NCBI GenBank assembly: GCA_030836925.1
Contig: JAUPLK010000050.1
Coordinates: forward strand, 1-8,364
Length of the DNA: 8,364 bases
Reading direction: 5' to 3'
From: Pseudomonadota bacterium
Lineage (GTDB): Bacteria; Pseudomonadota; Gammaproteobacteria; Steroidobacterales; GCA-2729495
Part shown: positions 1-7,699 of the stretch, in pieces
Position numbering within the stretch: position 1 is the stretch's first letter
How the letters are laid out: the number at the start of each line of letters is the position of its first letter
Program-made: the position numbers and the translations under genes
Notes under the pieces: model-generated
Told to the model about the DNA's origin: nothing
Seen by the model: only the letters and a program-made list of their open reading frames with translations
The model's database searches: none

Positions 1-36
1 GATTCGGTAACGCAGACCATCATCAACATCCGTTAA
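1..36 (+). CDS. flgE: Flagellar hook protein FlgE, C-terminal end (partial)
   Basis: Reading frame 1 is open from the first base and encodes DSVTQTIINIR followed by TAA at 34-36. FlgE proteins end in a helix of the type (x)QTLVNLR or (x)QTLINLR, which packs into the inner D0 layer of the hook, and this tail fits. Its position directly before flgF also matches the usual flgBCDEFGHIJKL order. Only 11 residues are visible, so the identity rests on the tail motif plus synteny. The gap to the flgF start is 11 nt, which suggests co-transcription and possible translational coupling. Confidence 0.82.
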   Translation, partial: DSVTQTIINIR

Positions 37-47
37 GCAGATAGCCA

Positions 48-791
48 ATGGACAGAATGATCTACGTGGCGATGTCGGCGGCCCGCAGCGCACAGCAGGC
101 CCAGACCGTCACCAGTCACAACATCGCAAACATCTCGACCAACGGGTTTCGCGCCATACGCAGCGCCCTGGACAGCGCGCCGATTCCGGGCCAGGGACTG
201 CCCTCGCGAGTGAATACGGTGGCGCAGCCGGAAGTCTGGAGCACCGTCCAGGGCGCAAGTCTCGCCACCGGGCGCGATCTCGATATTGCGATCCAGGGTC
301 AGGGCTGGCTGGCCGTGCAGGGACCCGATGGCGAGGAGGCCTACACCCGGGCCGGCAATCTGCGCATCAACCCGAACGGCTTGCTGGAAAACGCCAACGG
401 CCGGCTGGTACTCGGCAACGGTGGTCCGATCAGCCTGCCGCCGTATGAGCAGATCTTTCTGGGCGAGGACGGACAGATTTCCATCATTCCACAGGGCCAG
501 ACCGCTGAATCCCTGGCCCAGGTGGACCGGTTGCGGCTGGTCAACCCGCCAGCCGACACGCTGATGCGCAGCGGCGACGCGCTGTTCAGTCTGCGTGACG
601 GCAGCCAGGCGACTCCCGATCCAACGGTACGCATTGCCAGCGGCCAGCTTGAGCAGAGCAACGTGAATCCGGCTGGCGCGCTCGCCGACATGATCGAAAT
701 GTCACGGCACTACGAGATGACGATCCGGGCGATGAATACCGCGGAAGAAACCGACGCCGCGAGTGCGCGGCTGATCCGGCTCAACGGCTAG
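48..791 (+). CDS. flgF: Flagellar proximal rod protein FlgF
   Basis: FlgF is a subunit of the proximal rod of the basal body, exported through the flagellar type III apparatus. The 247-residue product is of normal length. The N-terminus (MDRMIYVAMSAARSAQQAQ, then SHNIANISTNGFRA) is the flagellar rod/hook N-terminal motif. The middle has DLDIAIQGQGWLAVQGPDGE and YTRAGN, typical of the FlgF/FlgG/FlgE fold. The C-terminus has SNVN at about 204-207 followed by the amphipathic helix MIEMSRHYEM that ends axial proteins. The start at 48 is preferred over the in-frame ATG at 57 because FlgF proteins begin MDxxIY. No good Shine-Dalgarno precedes it, so it may depend on coupling to flgE upstream. The next gene, flgG, is a paralogue. 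Confidence 0.97.
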   Translation: MDRMIYVAMSAARSAQQAQTVTSHNIANISTNGFRAIRSALDSAPIPGQGLPSRVNTVAQPEVWSTVQGASLATGRDLDIAIQGQGWLAVQGPDGEEAYTRAGNLRINPNGLLENANGRLVLGNGGPISLPPYEQIFLGEDGQISIIPQGQTAESLAQVDRLRLVNPPADTLMRSGDALFSLRDGSQATPDPTVRIASGQLEQSNVNPAGALADMIEMSRHYEMTIRAMNTAEETDAASARLIRLNG

Positions 792-821
792 TACAAACAG
801 TAGTTATTTGGAGTAACGGAC

Positions 822-1604
822 ATGGAATCACTCTGGGTTGCCAAGACCGGACTGGATGCGCAGCAGACGCGCATGACAGTCGTTGCGAACAATCTGGCCA
901 ACGTGAACACGAACGGCTTCAAGCGCGGCCGGGCGATTTTCGAGGACCTTCTTTACCAGAACATTTCCCAGGTTGGCGGCGCAACGACCCAGAACACGGA
1001 AAACCCGACCGGGTTCAACCTCGGTACCGGCGTGCGTGTGGTTGGCACCGAAAAGAACTTTTCGCAGGGCTCAGCCCTGACCACGGGCAATACGCTGGAC
1101 GTGATGATCCAGGGCCGCGGCTTTCTCCAGGTACTGCAACCTGACGGCAGTCTCGCCTACACCCGCGACGGCTCGTTCAAGGTGGATTCCGAAGGCCGGC
1201 TGGTGACTGCCAGCGGCTTTGAAATCCAGCCCTCCATAACCATTCCGAGCGATGCCCAGTCGCTGACGATCGGTCTGGACGGCGTTCTCCAGGCGACGCT
1301 GCCTGGCCAGACGCAGCCCACCAGCCTCGGCACCCTGCAGCTCGCCGACTTCATCAACCCGGCCGGCCTGCAGGCGAAGGGCCAGAACCTGTACCTCGAA
1401 ACCGCAGCCAGCGGCTCGCCGCAGGTATCCGACCCCGGTCAGCAGGGTGTGGGCACGCTCATTCAGGGCTCGCTCGAGACCTCGAACGTCAATGTGGTTG
1501 AAGAACTGGTCAGCATGATCGAGACGCAACGCGCCTACGAGATGAACTCCAAGGCGGTTTCGACCAGCGACCAGATGCTCCAGTACCTGAACAACAACCT
1601 GTAA
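822..1604 (+). CDS. flgG: Flagellar distal rod protein FlgG
   Basis: FlgG builds the distal rod that passes through the P and L rings. At 260 residues it has the length I recall for the enteric protein. The N-terminus reads MESLWVAKTGLDAQQTRM and then NNLANVNTNGFKRGRAIFED. The C-terminus has TSNVNVVEELVSMIETQRAY and ends with a helix containing STSDQML. Residues about 45-62 (YQNISQVGGATTQNTENP) correspond to the FlgG-specific stretch that distinguishes the straight rod from the curved hook in enteric bacteria, so this is FlgG rather than another FlgF or FlgE. GGAG at 810-813 lies 8 nt before the ATG, in a 30-nt gap after flgF. Confidence 0.98.
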   Translation: MESLWVAKTGLDAQQTRMTVVANNLANVNTNGFKRGRAIFEDLLYQNISQVGGATTQNTENPTGFNLGTGVRVVGTEKNFSQGSALTTGNTLDVMIQGRGFLQVLQPDGSLAYTRDGSFKVDSEGRLVTASGFEIQPSITIPSDAQSLTIGLDGVLQATLPGQTQPTSLGTLQLADFINPAGLQAKGQNLYLETAASGSPQVSDPGQQGVGTLIQGSLETSNVNVVEELVSMIETQRAYEMNSKAVSTSDQMLQYLNNNL

Positions 1605-1621
1605 TCCTGCAAGGTCGCATC

Positions 1622-2305
1622 ATGAACATCTGTCGATCAATCATTGCAGCAGGCCTCGCGGTCATGCTTTCGGGTCTGGGTGCCTGCACCACGATCGGCA
1701 GCCCGGCACACGCGGATTACCGGCCAACGATGCCCCCGCAACCGGTGCTGCCAGCGGCGACCAGCGGTGCCATCTACCAGCCGGCACGCGGGCTGTCCCT
1801 GTTCGAAGACGTCAAGGCACGTCGCGTCGGCGACACGCTGACCATCCGTCTCGCGGAGAAAACCCAGGCATCGAAGAGCGCCAGCTCCGATGCCAGCAAG
1901 GAGAGCACCGTCGATACCGGTGTGCCGATCATCGGCGGCAAGGGAATCACGCGCAACGGCAAGGATCTCCTGAACAACGAGTGGGAAACCGAGCAGGACT
2001 TCTCGGGCAAGGGCAGCAGCAGCCAGAGCAACAGCCTCAGCGGCAACATCACGGTGACGGTCGCCGAGGTCCATTCGAACGGCAACCTGCTGGTTCGCGG
2101 CGAGAAGTGGCTGACCCTCAACCAGGGCGAGGAGTTCGTGCAGATCAGCGGCATCGTCCGCCCGGTCGACATCGCCTCGGACAATTCGGTGGACTCCTAC
2201 AAGGTTGCCGATGCCCGCATCACCTACAGCGGCCAGGGCACGCTTGCCGACGCCAACCGCCCGGGCCTGCTTACCCGGTTCTTCATCAAGCTGTGGCCGC
2301 TTTGA
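1622..2305 (+). CDS. flgH: Flagellar L-ring lipoprotein FlgH
   Basis: FlgH forms the L ring, the bushing around the rod in the outer membrane. The 227-residue precursor has a lipoprotein signal: a short basic start, a hydrophobic stretch at about 7-20, and lipobox LGAC with the lipidated cysteine at residue 22. The body has the family signatures: LFEDVKARRVGDTLTIRL, then SKSASSDASK, FSGKGSSSQSNSLSGNITVT, NGNLLVRGEKWLTLNQGEE, a VADARITYSGQG stretch, and the C-terminal RFFIKLWPL. AAGG at 1611-1614 is a Shine-Dalgarno 7 nt before the ATG, 17 nt after flgG. Sec export and Lol transport are inferred from the lipobox, with no Asp at the +2 position (Thr instead), consistent with outer-membrane sorting. 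Confidence 0.97.
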   Translation: MNICRSIIAAGLAVMLSGLGACTTIGSPAHADYRPTMPPQPVLPAATSGAIYQPARGLSLFEDVKARRVGDTLTIRLAEKTQASKSASSDASKESTVDTGVPIIGGKGITRNGKDLLNNEWETEQDFSGKGSSSQSNSLSGNITVTVAEVHSNGNLLVRGEKWLTLNQGEEFVQISGIVRPVDIASDNSVDSYKVADARITYSGQGTLADANRPGLLTRFFIKLWPL

Positions 2306-2314
2306 GCGGCGATC

Positions 2315-2320
2315 AGGTAA
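2315..2320 (+). promoter_or_regulatory. Shine-Dalgarno site fixing the flgI start
   Basis: AGGTAA sits 7 nt before the ATG at 2328. The reading frame is open much further upstream, to an ATG at 2205 inside flgH, but that start would put 41 unrelated residues before the signal peptide. This site and the signal peptide both select 2328. Confidence 0.7.
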
Positions 2321-2327
2321 CACCCAC

Positions 2328-3464
2328 ATGAACAGGCAACACGAACAGATCCGCCGCCATACGCTCTTCCTGCTGCTCGGCGCCGCCCTCATGCTGATGC
2401 TGCAGGGACCGGCCCAGGCAGAACGGATCAAGGATCTCGCCACGGTCGGCGGGGTCCGTGAAAACCAGCTGGTGGGCTACGGACTGGTGGTGGGCCTCGA
2501 CGGCACCGGCGACCAGACCACCCAGGCACCCTTCACCACGCAGGGCCTGATCAGCATGCTGGAAAGACTGGGTGTGACGATTCCACCCGGCACCAATCTG
2601 CAGCTGAAAAATATCGCCGCCGTGGTCGTGCACGCCAATCTGCCAGCGTTTGCCAAGACCGGCCAGACGATCGATGTCACGGCCTCATCGATCGCCAATG
2701 CCAAGAGCCTGCGCGGTGGCACGCTGCTGCTCACACCACTCAAGGGACTGGACGGCCAGGTCTACGCCATCGCACAGGGCAACCTGGCCGTCGGTGGACT
2801 GGGTCTCTCGGGTGAAGACGGCTCGAAGGTTTCGATCAACATACCCAGTGTCGGTCGCGTGCCGAACGGGGCCACTGTCGAGCGTGAAGTACCAACGATA
2901 CTCGGTGACGCCGAAATGCTGACGCTGAACCTGCACCGGCCTGATTTCACGACTTCGATACGGCTGGCGGACAGCATCAACGCACTGCTCGGCACCGGCG
3001 TCGCAATCGCACACGATCCGATGTCGGTTAGCGTGCGGGCACCGGAAACCCAGGCGGCACGCATCGGTCTGATCTCGACGATCGAGAACCTCGAGGTCAC
3101 GCCAGCCGATGCGGCGGCGCGGGTGATCGTCAATTCGCGAACCGGCACCGTGGTCATCAATGCCAGCGTCAGGGTTTCGCCGGCCGCGGTCTCGCATGGA
3201 TCACTGATGGTATCCATCACCGAGGACTTCGACGTAAGCCAGCCGCAGCCGTTTGCAGAAAACGGCGACACCGTGGTCACGCGGAGCTCGAACATCAGCG
3301 TCGACCAGGCCGATAACCGCATGTTCCTGTTCAAGCCCGGTGTTGAACTCAACGACATCGTCCAGGCCGTCAACGAGGTCGGTGCGGCGCCCGGCGACCT
3401 GGTCGCGATACTCGAAGCACTGCACTCTGCCGGCGCGCTGCATGCCGAGCTGATCGTCATCTGA
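2328..3464 (+). CDS. flgI: Flagellar P-ring protein FlgI
   Basis: FlgI forms the periplasmic P ring around the distal rod, probably anchored to peptidoglycan. From the ATG at 2328 the product is 378 residues, a normal length. It starts with a Sec signal peptide: basic residues 3-11, hydrophobic core about 12-25, and an AQA site at 29-31, giving mature protein beginning ERIKDLATVGGVRENQLVGY. Diagnostic stretches follow: GLVVGLDGTGDQTTQAPFTT, AKSLRGGTLLLTPLKG, VYAIAQGN, VIVNSRTGTVVI, and the C-terminal LVAILEALHSAGALHAELIV. The protein has no cysteine, unlike the enteric FlgI, which carries a disulfide. The stop is separated from the flgJ ATG by a single base, which points to tight coupling. 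A longer upstream start inside flgH is rejected. Confidence 0.97.
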   Translation: MNRQHEQIRRHTLFLLLGAALMLMLQGPAQAERIKDLATVGGVRENQLVGYGLVVGLDGTGDQTTQAPFTTQGLISMLERLGVTIPPGTNLQLKNIAAVVVHANLPAFAKTGQTIDVTASSIANAKSLRGGTLLLTPLKGLDGQVYAIAQGNLAVGGLGLSGEDGSKVSINIPSVGRVPNGATVEREVPTILGDAEMLTLNLHRPDFTTSIRLADSINALLGTGVAIAHDPMSVSVRAPETQAARIGLISTIENLEVTPADAAARVIVNSRTGTVVINASVRVSPAAVSHGSLMVSITEDFDVSQPQPFAENGDTVVTRSSNISVDQADNRMFLFKPGVELNDIVQAVNEVGAAPGDLVAILEALHSAGALHAELIVI

Positions 3465-3465
3465 C

Positions 3466-4467
3466 ATGACTGCCAATATCAGCAGCGTCAACGACTTCCA
3501 GGGGCTGGCGCAACTGCGCCACGACGCCGCCGTACCGTCGCAGGAAACCACCCGCGAAGCGGCGCGGCAGTTTGAAGCGCTGTTTGTCCAGATGATGCTG
3601 AAGAGCATGCGTGACGCCAACGCCGTGCTCGGTGAGTCGCAGGACACGACCTATCAGGAGATGTTCGACCAGCAGATCGCGATGGAGATGACGCGCGGCA
3701 GGGGCCTCGGCGTTGCCGAGATGATGTCCCGCCAGCTCGGCATCACAGCCGGGCAGCCCAGTGGCAATGCGTCCGCTTCGATGGCTACATCGATTCCGGC
3801 GCTGCTCAGCCGTCTTCCCGCCATGCGCAGCGCTGCAGTACCGGCCTGGGGTGAGATCCAGTCACCCGCCTTCAGTGACGTACCAGTGCCGGACGCGCCG
3901 CAGCCAGACCTCTCTGCTCTTGCCATGACTGGCAGCGCAGAGCGGGCCGACTTCCGGCCCGCCAGCCGCGAGGACTTCGTACGCGAGATCTGGCCAATGG
4001 CAGTGAGGGCCGGCCACAATCTCGGCGTGGAGCCACGTGCGATCGTCGCGCAGGCCGCGCTGGAAACCGGCTGGGGCAGCCGGTTGATCCGCGATGACGC
4101 CGGCATCAGCGGCAACAACCTGTTCGGCATCAAGGCCGACTCGCGCTGGAACGGCGAACGCGTGAGTGTCGCGACACTCGAATACGAAGGCGGTTTACCA
4201 AAACCCCAGCGCGCGAATTTCCGTGCCTATCCGGATCTGGCCGCGGGCTTTGAAGATTATGTCCGCTTTCTGCGCGACAACCCGCGCTATGGCGAAGCCC
4301 TGCGCAACGGCGCAGATGCTGGCGCTTACGCCGACCAGTTGCAGAATTCCGGCTATGCCACCGACCCGCGTTATGCAGAAAAGATCCGCAGCATCATCGC
4401 CAGTCCGATCCTTGCTGCAGTCGACACCAGCCTAAAGCCCGGCAGCGAGCTGCCGAACTATCCATGA
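3466..4467 (+). CDS. flgJ: Bifunctional FlgJ: rod cap and peptidoglycan hydrolase
   Basis: FlgJ caps the growing rod and opens the peptidoglycan so the rod can pass. The 333-residue product has two domains. Residues about 28-92 are the rod-binding domain (ARQFEALFVQMMLKSMRDAN, later QQIAMEM and GLGVAEMM). Residues about 100-165 are a Pro/Ala/Ser-rich linker. Residues about 170-325 are a glucosaminidase (GH73-type) domain with AQAALETGWGSR, placing the catalytic Glu at residue 200, then GNNLFGIKAD (216-225), FRAYPDLAAGFEDYVRFL, and GYATDPRYAEKI with the conserved Tyr at about 297. The two-domain form is typical of beta- and gammaproteobacteria; many other groups have the rod domain only. No signal peptide is seen, as expected for type III export. 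It starts 1 nt after flgI. Activity is inferred from retained motifs. Confidence 0.97.
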   Translation: MTANISSVNDFQGLAQLRHDAAVPSQETTREAARQFEALFVQMMLKSMRDANAVLGESQDTTYQEMFDQQIAMEMTRGRGLGVAEMMSRQLGITAGQPSGNASASMATSIPALLSRLPAMRSAAVPAWGEIQSPAFSDVPVPDAPQPDLSALAMTGSAERADFRPASREDFVREIWPMAVRAGHNLGVEPRAIVAQAALETGWGSRLIRDDAGISGNNLFGIKADSRWNGERVSVATLEYEGGLPKPQRANFRAYPDLAAGFEDYVRFLRDNPRYGEALRNGADAGAYADQLQNSGYATDPRYAEKIRSIIASPILAAVDTSLKPGSELPNYP

Positions 4468-4507
4468 AGCCGCGGTGGATATTCGCGCCCCGGCCAGGTG
4501 ACATGAC

Positions 4508-6409
4508 ATGAGTGGAACGATCAGCAACGGACTCTCGGCACTGCTTGCGGCACAGCGCGCGCTGCAGACCACGAGCAACAACATCGCCAATGCAAATACC
4601 GAGGGCTTCGTTCGCCAGCGCGTAGATTTCACGGAGAACCCGAGCTCACCCATTGGCGGGTTCACCATAGGTTCGGGCGTTTCTGTCGGCAGCATCTCGC
4701 GGATCTACGATCAGTTCCTGACTGACAACCTGCGTACCGCCACCTCGCTCGAACAGCGGGCGGATGCCTTCAATGATTTTGCGGCCCGCATCAATACGGT
4801 GCTTGGCAATCCGGATACCGGCGTCAATACGGCCGTGCAGCGCTTCTTCAACCAGGTCGAAGCGGTGGGCCGTGACCCGACCTCGGCCGCACAGCGCAAC
4901 CAGTTGCTGCTCGAAGGCGAGAATCTCGCCGAACGGCTGCAGCAGATCGACAGCCAGCTCGGCGGCATCAACAACGAGATCAACAGCAGGCTCGGACTGG
5001 CCGCCGGCACCATCAACACGCTGGCAGGCCAGATCGCGGACCTCAACGGCCAGATCACGGCTGCCGGCAGTTCGGCGGCATCAGACCTGCTTGACCGCCG
5101 CGACCTGGCACTGAAACAGCTCGGCGCACAGATCAACATCACGACGATCCGCCAGAACGACGGCAGCGTGAACGTCCTGGTCGGCAGCGGCCAGTCGCTG
5201 GTGCTGGGCACGGACACCGCCCGGCTCGCTGTCATGCAGGACCAGTACGACAGTTCACGCATGCAGCTGGCGATCAGCACCAACGGCGGCCCGCTCCAGG
5301 ATATTTCCGGCAAAGTCAGCGGCGGCACGGTAGGCGGGCTGCTCTCGTTCCGCAACGATGTTCTCGACAGTTCGCGCCGCGACCTCGGCCTGCTGGCCAT
5401 CGGGCTCGGCGACACCTTCAACGCCCAGCACCATGCCGGCGTGGACCTGGCCGGCAACATGGGCGGTGATTTCTTCTTCATCGGCAGTCCGGTTGTATCC
5501 GGATCAACCGGCAATACCGGCACTGCGACAGCGAGCGCTGCCATCACCGACGTCAGCGCGCTGGCTGGACGCGATTACGAGCTGCGTTTCAATGGTTCAG
5601 CATGGTCGGTGATCGACAACACCACCCATTCGCCGGTCACGGCCACCGGCAGCGGCACAGGCGCGGACCCGCTGCTGTTTGCCGGCCTGTCGTTCAGCAT
5701 CAGCGGCACTGCCGCTGCCGGCGACCGGTTCATGGTGCGTCCGGTCGCGAATGCGGCCGACGACTTCCGCGTCATGCTGACCGAGCCGGCAGCCATCGCT
5801 GCTGCAGCTCCGGTCACCGCCCGGATCGCTGCCGGCAACGCGTCGCAAGCCACCGTTGCCCCACCCGTGGTCGCGGATGTCACCGACCCCAAATTGCGGA
5901 CGCCGGCGACGATCCGCTTTGTGACACCAACCAGCTACGTGGTGTTTACCGGCGGCGGTGCCGACCTGGTCGGCCCATTGGCCTACACCAGCGGCGCCGA
6001 CATCAGTTTTGCCGGCTGGACCGCGCAGGTTAACGGCGCACCGGCTGCCGGCGACGAGTTCCTGGTTGAACCGACACCTGGCGGCAGCGGCGACAACAGC
6101 AATGCACTGGCGCTGGCATCGGTCTCCCAGCGCGGATTCTTTGCCAACGGCACGCAGTCGGTCATCGACCTGGGCGCAGATATCGTCGCCACGGTGGGTT
6201 CCACCGCCAACCGCGCCAGCAACGACATTCTCATCCAGCAATCCCTGCGCGAGCAGAGCGAAATCGATCTGGAGAATCTCTCGGGCGTCAATCTGGACGA
6301 GGAAGCGGCCAACATGCTGCGCTACCAGGATGCCTACATGGCAGCGAGCAAGGTCGTGAGCATCGCCGATGGCCTGTTCCAGAACCTGCTGCAGATCGTC
6401 GGTCGCTGA
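4508..6409 (+). CDS. flgK: Hook-filament junction protein FlgK (HAP1)
   Basis: FlgK is the first junction protein between hook and filament. At 633 residues it is longer than the enteric protein (about 547), and the extra length is central. The N-terminus (SGTISNGLSALLAAQRALQ, then NNIANANTEGFVRQRV) and the C-terminus (SGVNLDEEAANMLRYQDAYM, then a helix ending NLLQIVGR) form the conserved D0/D1 core with long helices. The centre holds two beta-rich modules, about 336-413 and 467-522, ending in FAGLSFSISGTAAAGDRF and FAGWTAQVNGAPAAGDEF. A related module is in FlgL. AGGTG at 4496-4500 lies 7 nt before the chosen ATG. The nearer ATG at 4503 hits a stop two codons later, so it is not the start. 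The gap after flgJ is 40 nt with no promoter that I can see. Confidence 0.97.
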   Translation: MSGTISNGLSALLAAQRALQTTSNNIANANTEGFVRQRVDFTENPSSPIGGFTIGSGVSVGSISRIYDQFLTDNLRTATSLEQRADAFNDFAARINTVLGNPDTGVNTAVQRFFNQVEAVGRDPTSAAQRNQLLLEGENLAERLQQIDSQLGGINNEINSRLGLAAGTINTLAGQIADLNGQITAAGSSAASDLLDRRDLALKQLGAQINITTIRQNDGSVNVLVGSGQSLVLGTDTARLAVMQDQYDSSRMQLAISTNGGPLQDISGKVSGGTVGGLLSFRNDVLDSSRRDLGLLAIGLGDTFNAQHHAGVDLAGNMGGDFFFIGSPVVSGSTGNTGTATASAAITDVSALAGRDYELRFNGSAWSVIDNTTHSPVTATGSGTGADPLLFAGLSFSISGTAAAGDRFMVRPVANAADDFRVMLTEPAAIAAAAPVTARIAAGNASQATVAPPVVADVTDPKLRTPATIRFVTPTSYVVFTGGGADLVGPLAYTSGADISFAGWTAQVNGAPAAGDEFLVEPTPGGSGDNSNALALASVSQRGFFANGTQSVIDLGADIVATVGSTANRASNDILIQQSLREQSEIDLENLSGVNLDEEAANMLRYQDAYMAASKVVSIADGLFQNLLQIVGR

Positions 6410-6426
6410 ACGGAGCAACAGTAGTC

Positions 6427-7617
6427 ATGCGCGTCGCTTCCAACGTCTATCAGATGCAGTGGCTGGCCTCGATCCAGCGCAAGCAGGCTGAACTCGCCGC
6501 CATCCAGCAGCAGACCAGCACAGGCAAACGCGTCAGCACGGCAGCCGACGATCCCGCCGGGGCCGCGCAGGCACTGCTGCTGCAGCAGGGTCTCGACCGT
6601 CTGACCAACTTCAAGTCGAACGCGGATACGGCCAACCGCCGCCTGAGCCTCGAGGAAGTGGCCTTGTCGCAGGGAAGCGATGCGTTGAACCGCGTGCGCG
6701 AACTTGCCATCCAGGCAGCCAACGCCACGCAGACGCGCGACAGCCGTTCCGCGATGGTCGCAGAGGTCCGCGAGCTCCTGACCGGCCTCCTCGACACGGC
6801 CAACGCCCAGGACGGTCAGGGCAACTATCTGTTTGCCGGCAACCAGGTTCAGTCACGGCCATTCGCACCCGGTACACCCGTGCAATACAACGGCGACAGC
6901 GGCATCCGCTCACAGCGCATCGGCGATACCCGCACCGTACAGGAGGGCGATCCCGGCTCTGCCGTGTTCATGCAGGTTCCAGCCGGCAATGGCACCTACA
7001 CGGTGACCGACAATTCTTCGAATCAGGGCAACGCCTACTGGACCTCGGCATCGGTAAGCAATGCCTCTGCCTGGGTCGCCGACACCTACTCGCTGAGCTT
7101 CACGGCAGCGGACAGCTGGGAGGTGCGCAACAGCAGCGGCAGCCTCGTTGGCTCCGGCAGCTACAGCAGCGGACAAAGCATCGCTTTTGCCGGCGTGAGC
7201 ATCGGCTTCGAAGGCACACCGGTGGCGGGCGACCAGTTTGTCGTCGCACAGAGCGGCTTCCAGAGCGTCTTCAAGACCGTGCAGGACTTTCTCACCACGC
7301 TGGACGTGGACACCGGTTCACCGGCAGGCCGGGCAGCATTCCAGAACCGGCTCAACAGCAATCTGACGAATATCGACCAGTCGCTGCAGCACTTCGGGAA
7401 TATTCAAAGCCAGGTCGGCGCGCGCCTGGCCACGATAGAGCGGCAGCAGAGCAGCAATGCCGACATGAGCCTCGATCTCTCACAGTCGATCTCAGTGATC
7501 CGGGATCTGGACTATGCCAGCGCGATCTCGCGCCTCGAGCAGCAGCTCAACAGCCTGGAAGCGGCCCAGAAGGCCTACACGCGCACCCGCTCGCTGTCGC
7601 TGTTCGACATCCTGTAG
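6427..7617 (+). CDS. flgL: Hook-filament junction protein FlgL (HAP3)
   Basis: FlgL is the second junction protein, lying between FlgK and the flagellin filament. The 396-residue product exceeds the enteric length (about 317) because of a larger central region. The N-terminus has QMQWLASIQRKQAELAAIQQ, then TGKRVSTAADDPAGAAQALL, and the C-terminus ends EAAQKAYTRTRSLSLFDIL; both are flagellin-like D0/D1 helices. The segment GNYLFAGNQVQSRPF is characteristic of FlgL. Residues about 199-276 contain a beta-rich module ending FAGVSIGFEGTPVAGDQF, matching the modules in FlgK. GGAG at 6412-6415 is 11 nt before the ATG, and the gap after flgK is 17 nt. It is the last gene of the apparent operon; a large palindrome follows 23 nt after the stop. 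Confidence 0.97.
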   Translation: MRVASNVYQMQWLASIQRKQAELAAIQQQTSTGKRVSTAADDPAGAAQALLLQQGLDRLTNFKSNADTANRRLSLEEVALSQGSDALNRVRELAIQAANATQTRDSRSAMVAEVRELLTGLLDTANAQDGQGNYLFAGNQVQSRPFAPGTPVQYNGDSGIRSQRIGDTRTVQEGDPGSAVFMQVPAGNGTYTVTDNSSNQGNAYWTSASVSNASAWVADTYSLSFTAADSWEVRNSSGSLVGSGSYSSGQSIAFAGVSIGFEGTPVAGDQFVVAQSGFQSVFKTVQDFLTTLDVDTGSPAGRAAFQNRLNSNLTNIDQSLQHFGNIQSQVGARLATIERQQSSNADMSLDLSQSISVIRDLDYASAISRLEQQLNSLEAAQKAYTRTRSLSLFDIL

Positions 7618-7640
7618 CCACTCACCCGCCAACCGAAAGC

Positions 7641-7699
7641 TGTAGGAGCGGCTTCAGCCGCGATTCCAAGCCATGATCGCGGCTGAAGCCGCTCCCACA
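7641..7699. repeat. Inverted pair of GTAG-headed REP-like elements (BIME-like)
   Basis: Two 24-nt arms, 7641-7664 and 7676-7699, are reverse complements with one mismatch (7644 against 7696), separated by an 11-nt loop. Each arm is itself a small palindrome: GCGGCT, two bases, AGCCGC at 7648-7661, and the mirrored form at 7679-7692. The outer end reads TGTAGGAGCGGCTTCAGC. From general knowledge, this head-plus-palindrome pattern is the GTAG class of repetitive extragenic palindromes seen in Xanthomonadales and Pseudomonas, usually spread by RAYT transposases. In RNA the pair would form a very stable stem just past flgL, which may protect the 3' end or reduce readthrough. There is no T-run, so it is not a canonical intrinsic terminator. 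Confidence 0.85.

Noticed and set aside
2205..2327. Extended FlgI start at 2205, adding 41 residues
   Set aside because: It overlaps the flgH C-terminus and puts a non-homologous stretch before a clear signal peptide. The ATG at 2328 has a Shine-Dalgarno and the expected N-terminus.
1637..2443. A 268-codon open frame on the minus strand opposite flgH and the start of flgI
   Set aside because: Long antisense frames are common in GC-rich DNA. Its product is rich in Arg/Ala with no recognisable domain, and the + strand genes are unmistakable.
3309..3316. GCCGATAA inside flgI as an internal FliA promoter
   Set aside because: The bases 14 nt upstream (GAACA at 3290-3294) do not match a FliA -35, and the octamer is simply coding sequence.
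4440..4455. CGGCAG/CTGCCG hairpin with a 4-nt loop near the end of flgJ as a terminator
   Set aside because: It lies within the coding sequence, has only 6 bp and no following T-run, and flgK follows closely with its own Shine-Dalgarno. At most it is a minor processing or attenuation site.
4535..4556. GGCACTGCTTGC near the start of flgK as a sigma-54 promoter
   Set aside because: The GG and GC elements are 8 nt apart rather than the required 10, and the site is inside the conserved FlgK N-terminus.
4711..6418. Two long minus-strand open frames (278 and 273 codons) opposite flgK
   Set aside because: Low-complexity Ser/Arg/Ala-rich or Gly/Arg-rich products with no family signature; they are shadows of flgK codon usage.
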